A DNA stretch of 6,138 bases, taken from assembly GCA_937871735.1 (NCBI GenBank), contig CALMOI010000451.1, forward strand, positions 1-6,138. The letters run 5' to 3'. The position numbers and the translations under genes were made by a program. Shown piece by piece: positions 1-6,138 of the stretch. The notes below the pieces were generated by a model that saw nothing but the letters and a program-made list of their open reading frames with translations, did no database searches and was not told where the DNA came from. The DNA comes from an uncultured Comamonadaceae bacterium (lineage in GTDB: Bacteria; Pseudomonadota; Gammaproteobacteria; Burkholderiales; Burkholderiaceae_C). Numbering within the stretch: position 1 is the first letter of the stretch; every line of letters starts with the position of its first letter.

Positions 1-5
1 AGCAA

Positions 6-10
6 CTCCT
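6..10 (-). promoter_or_regulatory. Possible SD of a gene beyond the window, downstream of metH
   Basis: On the minus strand AGGAG (10-6) is followed by TTGCT to the window edge, which would suit a start codon just outside. No terminator is visible in the 37 bases after the metH stop. A gene co-transcribed with metH is possible but unproven. Confidence 0.25.
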
Positions 11-37
11 GTTGGCCTTGCTTGCCGTCAGATCAAT

Positions 38-2824
<2,787 letters not shown>

Positions 2825-2830
2825 GCAGCA

Positions 2831-2861
2831 ACTCACCTGGAAAAGCGCCAAACAGGTGAGC
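2831..2861 (-). promoter_or_regulatory. Riboswitch expression platform: SD/anti-SD hairpin before metH
   Basis: CTCACCTG (2860-2853) is a perfect 8-base complement of CAGGTGAG (2839-2832), with a 13-base loop and a possible ninth G-U pair (2861/2831). The downstream arm contains the ribosome binding site AGGTGAG, 7 bases before the ATG at 2824. The upstream arm shares CTC (2860-2858) with the 3' strand of aptamer helix P1, so the two helices exclude each other. Inference: with SAH bound, P1 forms and the ribosome binding site is free; without SAH the hairpin hides it. This gives a translational ON switch. Confidence 0.85.
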
Positions 2862-2940
2862 GTCGTTGCGTCCCGGTGCGCCGGGGATCCAAGCCTGACG
2901 AACACCCTGAGCATGGGTTTCGCTGCAACGCTCCTTGGAG
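2858..2940 (-). promoter_or_regulatory. SAH (S-adenosylhomocysteine) riboswitch aptamer
   Basis: Read on the minus strand, the leader of the large metH gene matches the SAH riboswitch pattern, including AAGGAGCGTTGC, CAGGCTTGGA and GCAACGACGCTCACC. P1 is GAGCGT (2933-2928) with ACGCTC (2863-2858), extended inward by TGC (2927-2925) with GCA (2869-2867). The pseudoknot is TCCAAG (2939-2934) with CTTGGA (2893-2888). A variable hairpin pairs CGAAACCC (2922-2915) with GGGTGTTCG (2907-2899), bulging one G. A further hairpin pairs CCCGG (2885-2881) with CCGGG (2876-2872) around CGCA. From knowledge of the class, these RNAs occur in beta- and gammaproteobacteria upstream of ahcY, metH and related genes and raise expression when SAH accumulates. 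I assigned it by eye; a covariance-model score would confirm it. Confidence 0.9.
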
Positions 2941-2947
2941 GCGCGCA

Positions 2948-2976
2948 ATTTTAACGGACATGCTTTGCGGCCACCG
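2948..2976 (-). promoter_or_regulatory. Candidate promoter of the large metH gene
   Basis: TAAAAT (2953-2948) is a good -10 element. It places the transcript start near 2941-2940, exactly at the 5' edge of the riboswitch aptamer, which is the main support. At a 17-base spacing the -35 hexamer would be CGGTGG (2976-2971), a poor match, so an activator or a strong -10 may be needed. Confidence 0.5.
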
Positions 2977-2985
2977 AGGCAAAGC
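2962..2985. repeat. Inverted repeat over the metH -35 region
   Basis: GCTTTGC (2962-2968) and GCAAAGC (2979-2985) form a perfect 7-bp inverted repeat with a 10-base spacer. It straddles the weak -35 position of the metH promoter. It could be a protein binding site. It lies upstream of the predicted transcript start, so it is unlikely to act as RNA in the metH leader. Confidence 0.4.
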
Positions 2986-2994
2986 CATCGCCTG

Positions 2995-3038
2995 ATTGCG
3001 GTGCAATTGCTACGGCAGGCCGTAAATAAGCGTAAATA
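2995..3038. repeat. Short dyad and tandem 10-bp repeat between divergent genes
   Basis: ATTGC (2995-2999) and GCAAT (3003-3007) form a dyad with a 3-base spacer. It overlaps the palindrome GCAATTGC (3003-3010) and is flanked by GCCTG (2990-2994) and CAGGC (3016-3020). Next to it CGTAAATA occurs twice (3021-3028 and 3031-3038), one helical turn apart. These are the only ordered elements I see in the divergent 2941-3129 region besides the metH promoter. A regulator site is possible but no known consensus is matched. Confidence 0.35.
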
Positions 3039-3129
3039 GTTGGATCTGCGCCTTGTCTCGGCTTCAAAATGTCAAGCTGTTCCACACTGATCTGCGCCCG
3101 GATTTCAGTCCTGCTTTGCACTTCGCACC

Positions 3130-3831
3130 ATGAGTTCCTCTAGCCTGCCCCCCGATGCCAAGATGGCGCGGGACGCCTTGCGCCGCCGCATTGATGCGGA
3201 GTTGGAGCAAATCGGCCCGATCAATGTCAGTTCGTGGATGATGGGCTTGTCATCGAAACCCGCGCCTGCGCCTGTGCGCCATCAAGATCAGTGGGCGACC
3301 TCGGTAGAAATTGAAGCCCGACTGGGGCGCTTGCTCTGGAAAGAAAGCGCCAAGCTCAAAGAAGGACAGTGCTTTCATGTGCTGACTTCAACGTCGCAGT
3401 TGGTGGCAGTGCTCAAGCCCGAAACTGGCGCAACGTACCTGAAGGAGCAGGTGCTGATCACGGAAATGCGCGGCTGGCAATTGCAGCGCCGCCCGGCTGC
3501 CGCGTTCAGTTCGCCGCCGGGTTATCGGCGCACCACCATGACTGCGGCCCTGTGGCGCTTTGCGCTGTTCGACCTAGAGGGCAACAAGGTGCTGCCGGGG
3601 CGCTACCGCGAAGCACCGCTGGTATTGCGCCAACTGCCCGCCGTAGAGCGCGACTTGGTGCCAGTGCGTCAAGTCAAGCTGATGCAGATGATCAGCCGCA
3701 AAGCCTACACCTTCACCGAGTTACTGGCCCTCACCCAATTGAGCGATGAGCAACTCAGCCGCGACTTGGCTGCGCTCTACCTCGCCCGCAGCTTGCGGGC
3801 GTTGGGGCCGCCTCAGGCCGCTTCGGCGTAA
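3130..3831 (+). CDS. Uncharacterised 233-aa protein with possible C-terminal helix-turn-helix
   Basis: I do not recognise this family. The predicted protein is soluble, with no signal peptide or membrane segment. Visible parts are a charged N-terminal helix (about 10-28, ARDALRRRIDAELEQ), a Pro/Ala-rich linker (43-50), a middle region rich in alternating hydrophobic residues that looks alpha/beta (about 57-170), and a C-terminal segment (about 181-225). That last segment reads as three helices (VKLMQMIS, FTELLALTQ, SDEQLSRDLAALYLARSL), the layout of a small winged-helix or HTH fold. It lies on the opposite strand between the two metH halves, divergent from the large half and convergent with the small one. 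The ATG at 3130 has no clear SD; Met12 (3163) is an alternative start. Its unbroken frame, ending just inside the neighbour's stop, supports a real gene. The function is unknown, and a link to methionine metabolism would rest on position alone. Confidence 0.8.
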   Translation: MSSSSLPPDAKMARDALRRRIDAELEQIGPINVSSWMMGLSSKPAPAPVRHQDQWATSVEIEARLGRLLWKESAKLKEGQCFHVLTSTSQLVAVLKPETGATYLKEQVLITEMRGWQLQRRPAAAFSSPPGYRRTTMTAALWRFALFDLEGNKVLPGRYREAPLVLRQLPAVERDLVPVRQVKLMQMISRKAYTFTELLALTQLSDEQLSRDLAALYLARSLRALGPPQAASA

Positions 3832-4883
3832 AACCCGTTCAGGCGGCGCGTGCTCAGCGGGGCCACCGCGTCGTGGATCGCGTTGATGTGCTGGGGCGTG
3901 GTGCCGCAGCAGCCACCGACGATGTTCACCAGCCCTTCCGCCGCAAACTCGCGCACCAGTCGGCTGGTCACGTCTGGGGTTTCGTCAAAGCCGGTGTCGC
4001 TCATCGGGTTGGGCAGACCGGCGTTGGGGTAGCAGCTGATGAAGGTGTCCGGCGCGGCCTTGGCCAGCTCCTGGATGTAAGGGCGCATCAGCGTCGCGCC
4101 CAGGGCGCAGTTCAGGCCCACCGCCAGCGGGCGGGCGTGGCGCACGCTGTGCCAGAAAGCCGTCACGGTCTGGCCCGACAGGATGCGGCCCGAGGCATCG
4201 GTCACCGTGCCGCTGATGAGGATGGGCAGGCGCTCGCCCGAGTTCTCAAAATACTCATCGATGGCAAACAGCGCCGCCTTGGCGTTGAGCGTGTCAAAAA
4301 TCGTTTCGACCAGCAGCACGTCCGAGCCGCCTTCGACCAGCGCTTCGACTTGCTCGTAATAGGCGGCGCGCAGCTCTTCAAAGGTGACGTTGCGTGCGGC
4401 GGGGTCGTTCACGTCCGGGCTGATGCTGGCGGTCTTGGGCGTGGGGCCGACGGCTCCGGCCACAAAACGGGGTTTGTCGGGCGTGCTGAACTTGTCGCAG
4501 GCGGCACGCGCCAGCCGGGCGGAGGCCAGATTCATCTCGCGCGCCAAGTGCGCCATCTCGTAGTCGGCCTGGGCGATGGTGGTCGCGCCAAAGGTGTTGG
4601 TCTCGATCAGGTCGGCCCCGGCGGCCAGATAGGCTTCGTGGATGTCACGAATCACGTCCGGGCGGGTCAGCGACAGCAGCTCGTTGTTGCCCTTCACGTC
4701 TTTCGGGAAGTCGGTAAAGCGCTCACCCGCGCCATCTGCGCCGCTGTAGCCCGCGCCCCGGTACTGCGCCTCGCCCAGCTTGAAGCGTTGAATCATGGTG
4801 CCCATTGCGCCATCAAGGATAGCGATACGGTGTTGCAAGATGGCGGGTAAGGCGAGGGCTCGGGTGTAGGTGATGGGCTTCAT
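3813..4883 (-). CDS. metH: Methionine synthase, small subunit: homocysteine S-methyltransferase module
   Basis: The product (356 aa) corresponds to the N-terminal Zn/homocysteine-binding barrel of MetH, which activates homocysteine as a zinc thiolate to receive the methyl group from methylcobalamin. Seen: ILDGAMGTMIQ (22-32), ETNTFGAT (94-101), GPTPKTASISPDVNDPA (146-162), GTVTDASGRILSGQT (225-239), and the three predicted zinc ligands C259 (GLNCALG) and C325/C326 (GGCCGTTPQHI). The length fits this module alone, so the gene is one half of a split MetH whose other half is at 38-2824. The start at 4883 fits where family members begin, about 22 residues before LDGAMGTM. In-frame ATGs at 4943 and 5003 would add unconserved residues, and the latter overlaps the antitoxin gene. 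None of these starts has a strong SD. It has no riboswitch of its own. It starts 80 bases after the antitoxin stop in the same direction, and its last 19 bases overlap the end of the 3130-3831 gene. Confidence 0.95.
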   Translation of the reverse strand: MKPITYTRALALPAILQHRIAILDGAMGTMIQRFKLGEAQYRGAGYSGADGAGERFTDFPKDVKGNNELLSLTRPDVIRDIHEAYLAAGADLIETNTFGATTIAQADYEMAHLAREMNLASARLARAACDKFSTPDKPRFVAGAVGPTPKTASISPDVNDPAARNVTFEELRAAYYEQVEALVEGGSDVLLVETIFDTLNAKAALFAIDEYFENSGERLPILISGTVTDASGRILSGQTVTAFWHSVRHARPLAVGLNCALGATLMRPYIQELAKAAPDTFISCYPNAGLPNPMSDTGFDETPDVTSRLVREFAAEGLVNIVGGCCGTTPQHINAIHDAVAPLSTRRLNGFYAEAA

Positions 4884-4892
4884 GGTCGGCAG

Positions 4893-4898
4893 ATTGTA
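4893..4898 (-). promoter_or_regulatory. Possible -10 element directly before the small metH gene
   Basis: TACAAT (4898-4893) matches the -10 consensus at five of six positions. It lies 9 bases before the ATG at 4883, so a transcript from it would be leaderless or nearly so. No good -35 is found at 16-18 bases (AACTCT at 17). This is suggestive only; transcription from the upstream toxin-antitoxin promoter is an alternative. Confidence 0.3.
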
Positions 4899-4906
4899 GA
4901 AAGTGC

Positions 4907-4927
4907 TGGGGCGCAAGAGTTGCCCCA
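4907..4927 (-). repeat. Hairpin in the metH small-subunit leader
   Basis: TGGGGC (minus strand 4927-4922) and GCCCCA (4912-4907) form a perfect 6-bp stem with a 9-base loop. No U-run follows immediately, so it is not a standard intrinsic terminator. It could weaken read-through from the toxin-antitoxin pair. Confidence 0.35.
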
Positions 4928-4946
4928 AGGTGATATCCGCCATCGG

Positions 4947-4966
4947 TGAGCGGGTAAGACCGCTCA
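4947..4966 (-). repeat. Hairpin starting at the antitoxin stop codon
   Basis: TGAGCGG (4966-4960) and CCGCTCA (4953-4947) form a perfect 7-bp stem with a 6-base loop. The first three bases are the TGA stop of the antitoxin gene. There is no T-tract after it, so termination would be weak or factor-dependent; mRNA 3'-end protection is another possibility. Confidence 0.4.
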
Positions 4967-5278
4967 GCCCTGTTGCGGCACTAACGTGATTTGCAACTCG
5001 CAACCCACGGCTTGGGCGTAGCGTTTCAGGGTGGACAGGGATGGCGAGTGCTTGCCCGCCGCCTCCAGCCGCGAGATGGTGCTTTTGGTCGTACCCATGC
5101 GTTCGGCCACCGCGTCTTGTGTCAGTCCGGCGCGGGCGCGGGCTTGCAGCAGTTGTCCAATGATTTGGTATTCCAGCGACAACTCGGCATAAGTCTCTTG
5201 GAAACTGGCGCGCTTGCGGGCACGGGCCAGAAACTGATCGTGCTGATGACGCACGGGGGTGTATTTCAGGTCAGCCAT
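4964..5278 (-). CDS. higA: HigA-type antitoxin, XRE-family HTH protein
   Basis: The product (104 aa) is a helix-turn-helix protein of the kind that neutralises a HigB/RelE-type toxin and represses its own operon. The N-terminal 40 residues (KYTPVRHQHDQFLARA...) are probably the toxin-contacting part. The XRE/Cro-like HTH spans about 41-97: IIGQLLQARARAGLTQ, helix 2 at TQDAVAERMG (53-62) and the recognition helix at TTKSTISRLEAAG (63-75). It overlaps the toxin gene by 8 bases, and its SD lies inside the toxin's last codons, so the two are translationally coupled. The likely target is the perfect inverted repeat at 5603-5632. Whether it is named HigA or simply the antitoxin of a Gp49-like toxin is a matter of convention; the role is well supported by the gene pair. 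Confidence 0.9.
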   Translation of the reverse strand: MADLKYTPVRHQHDQFLARARKRASFQETYAELSLEYQIIGQLLQARARAGLTQDAVAERMGTTKSTISRLEAAGKHSPSLSTLKRYAQAVGCELQITLVPQQG

Positions 5279-5597
5279 GTTGCAACTCCTTGAGGCGCTT
5301 TCGAGCTAGTTTCAGTTCTTGATCCGGGGTTTGTTGAGTTTTCTTGATGAAGGCGTGCAGAACAACAACCCGCTTGCCAATCATGAAGCAGTAGAACGCC
5401 CGGCCTATGCCTGACTTGCCACGCGGGCGCAGTTCAAACAAGCCATCACCAAAGGCACGTGAGTGGGGCAAGCGCAGGCTGGGGCCGTGCTCCATGAGCA
5501 GCTCGACCAGATGGGCGTAGTCGGCCAGCACATCGGCGGGCCAAGACTCAATCTCAGCCAGCACCCGCTCGTGGAAGTATTCGATGTCAAAAGCCAT
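5271..5597 (-). CDS. higB: HigB-type toxin, phage Gp49-like (RelE/ParE superfamily)
   Basis: The product (108 aa) resembles the Gp49-like HigB toxins, which in studied members are ribosome-dependent mRNA interferases acting in the cytosol. Seen: an N-terminal helical part (about 9-36), then the family pattern HSRAFGDGLFELRPRG (45-60) with E55-L56-R57, the strand IGRAFYCFMIGKRVVVLHAFIKK (64-86) with R66, H81, K85 and K86, then TQQTP (87-91) and a C-terminal basic helix ending KRLKEL. The length is normal for the family and the key basic residues are present, so it looks intact. It is the first gene of a toxin-then-antitoxin pair, the usual order for higBA. The ATG at 5597 has no SD and lies only about 3 bases after the predicted transcript start, so translation may be leaderless. 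The exact target (mRNA or other) cannot be told from sequence. Confidence 0.9.
   Translation of the reverse strand: MAFDIEYFHERVLAEIESWPADVLADYAHLVELLMEHGPSLRLPHSRAFGDGLFELRPRGKSGIGRAFYCFMIGKRVVVLHAFIKKTQQTPDQELKLARKRLKELQHG
5286..5291 (-). promoter_or_regulatory. Strong Shine-Dalgarno of the antitoxin gene
   Basis: AAGGAG (5291-5286) lies 7 bases before the antitoxin ATG at 5278 and within the toxin reading frame. It fixes the antitoxin start. It also contrasts with the toxin gene, which has no visible SD, so antitoxin should be made in excess from the shared mRNA. Confidence 0.8.
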
Positions 5598-5602
5598 GAT
5601 AT

Positions 5603-5632
5603 CGAAATGTTAGCAACTTTGCTAACATTTCG
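5603..5632. promoter_or_regulatory. Perfect inverted-repeat operator of the toxin-antitoxin pair
   Basis: CGAAATGTTAGCAA (5603-5616) and TTGCTAACATTTCG (5619-5632) are perfect 14-bp inverted arms with a 2-base spacer. The site begins 6 bases upstream of the toxin ATG. It covers the whole -10, the spacer and half of the -35 of the promoter described at 5607-5635. This fits autorepression by a dimeric HTH antitoxin or the toxin-antitoxin complex. Confidence 0.88.
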
Positions 5633-5635
5633 CAA
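5607..5635 (-). promoter_or_regulatory. Promoter of the toxin-antitoxin pair
   Basis: TTGCGA (5635-5630) and TAACAT (5612-5607) are spaced by exactly 17 bases. The start of transcription is expected near 5601-5599, giving a 5' leader of about 2-4 bases before the toxin ATG. Confidence 0.72.
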
Positions 5636-5762
5636 GTTCTGGTGTCTGCTCGCCGCCTAGCTGTCACACATCGGGCGGTGTTATGTCTGAGGTTTTTTCA
5701 AAAAAATTTGAGAGTGACTTAAAACGACATGGTTTGTCAGGGGTGGTATTTACGATGAGCAC
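5633..5762. other. Divergent intergenic region between toxin and WYL regulator
   Basis: Together with the operator this region separates two divergent genes. It holds a T6-C-A7 tract (5693-5706) and an imperfect dyad in which TGAC (5715-5718) plus AAAC (5722-5725) are mirrored by GTTTGTCA (5732-5739). The A/T tract may bend DNA or act as an upstream promoter element, and the dyad may be the regulator's own site. I could not place a convincing -35/-10 for the plus-strand gene. Nothing else is seen here. Confidence 0.35.
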
Positions 5763-6138
5763 ATGCCTCACAAACCCAACCATCAAGAGACCATCGCGTA
5801 CCGACTGACTGAAATCCTGCGCCGCCTCAATGAAGGCGAAAAGCTGGAGCCGCATGCGCTGGTGGAAGAATTTGGCGTCAACCTACGCACCATTCAGCGC
5901 GACCTGAACGAGCGGTTTGCCTTTCTGGAACTGGAAAAGAAAGACGGCGTTTACACCATCAACCGGATGCGCCTGGGCAAGCTCAACTTTGAGGACGTGC
6001 AGCGTTTCGCCAGCTTGGCCGGGCTGCAAGGTCTGCACCCAACACTTTCGACGGATTTTCTAAAATCGATTTTAGAAAATAGCTTACAAAGCGCGCTGCT
6101 GATTCGCGGTCACAACTACGAAGACTTGCAGGGCAAAG
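5763..6138 (+). CDS. WYL-family HTH transcriptional regulator, 5' part only
   Basis: The first 125 codons are visible and the frame runs open off the window edge. A winged HTH lies at about 12-68: IAYRLTEILRRLNEG, helix 2 at EPHALVEEFG (29-38), recognition helix NLRTIQRDLNERF (40-52), and wing LEKKDGVYTI. The following segment (72-125, NFEDVQRFASLAGLQ... and ALLIRGHNYEDL) is typical of the linker leading to a WYL domain, which would lie beyond the window. Regulators of this build (YafY-like, and the BrxR/CapW group) bind DNA as dimers; some repress phage-defence operons, with the WYL domain sensing a ligand, probably a nucleic acid or nucleotide. The ATG at 5763 has only a weak SD-like GATGAG close by. 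It is divergent from the toxin gene. The WYL assignment is inferred from the N-terminal half. Confidence 0.82.
   Translation, partial: MPHKPNHQETIAYRLTEILRRLNEGEKLEPHALVEEFGVNLRTIQRDLNERFAFLELEKKDGVYTINRMRLGKLNFEDVQRFASLAGLQGLHPTLSTDFLKSILENSLQSALLIRGHNYEDLQGK
6055..6080. repeat. 26-bp perfect palindrome inside the WYL regulator gene
   Basis: ATTTTCTAAAAT (6055-6066), central CG, then ATTTTAGAAAAT (6069-6080): every base pairs across the centre. It has only 4 G/C bases in otherwise GC-rich coding DNA and includes the codons CTA and TTA, uncommon here. It encodes roughly residues 98-106 (DFLKSILEN), so the protein frame is kept. It could be an intragenic operator, an RNA or DNA hairpin, or chance. 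Confidence 0.6.

Noticed and set aside
3873..4850. 325-codon open frame on the plus strand opposite the small metH gene
   Set aside because: It is a shadow of conserved homocysteine methyltransferase coding sequence, with low-complexity composition and no recognisable motif.
4884..5003. A second SAH riboswitch before the small metH gene
   Set aside because: It has a GCTCACC-like string and hairpins, but the aptamer's pseudoknot (TCCAAG/CTTGGA equivalent) and the AGGCT core are missing.
5693..5706. T6-C-A7 tract as an intrinsic terminator
   Set aside because: There is no GC stem before the T-run and it lies between two divergent promoters, where no terminator is needed; it is more likely a bent or promoter-related element.
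5664..5855. 63-codon minus-strand frame over the start of the WYL gene
   Set aside because: It overlaps the recognisable HTH coding region and has no SD or family features.

Overview
The window is GC-rich bacterial chromosome, most likely from a betaproteobacterium of the order Burkholderiales (Comamonadaceae-like). The grounds are a methionine synthase split into two genes, an S-adenosylhomocysteine (SAH) riboswitch ahead of one of them, and the codon and base usage. The genus cannot be fixed from the sequence alone.

Layout: 38-2824 (minus) is the large half of cobalamin-dependent methionine synthase, with pterin-binding, cap, B12-binding and reactivation domains. Its mRNA leader (2825-2940) folds as an SAH riboswitch with a visible Shine-Dalgarno (SD) switch, and a -10 element sits just upstream. 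2941-3129 is a divergent intergenic region with short repeats. 3130-3831 (plus) is an unrecognised 233-aa protein. 3813-4883 (minus) is the small half of methionine synthase, the zinc/homocysteine methyltransferase module; it overlaps the unknown gene tail to tail by 19 bases. 4964-5278 and 5271-5597 (minus) are a HigA/HigB-type antitoxin and toxin pair, toxin first, under a promoter buried in a perfect 14+2+14 operator. From 5763 (plus) to the window edge runs the 5' part of a WYL-family transcriptional regulator, carrying a 26-bp perfect palindrome inside the gene.

How they work together: the two metH genes together encode one complete MetH, split between the homocysteine and folate modules. 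They lie in the same direction but are separated by a gene on the other strand, so they cannot form a simple operon. Only the B12/folate half has the SAH riboswitch. This links translation of that half to SAH build-up, which signals a need to clear homocysteine. The homocysteine half instead lies 80 bases downstream of the toxin-antitoxin pair. The TA pair and the divergent WYL regulator look like the edge of an accessory segment next to the core metabolic genes; what lies beyond 6138 is not visible.

No tRNA, rRNA, CRISPR array or insertion sequence was seen, and no stretch over 300 bases lacks a gene.
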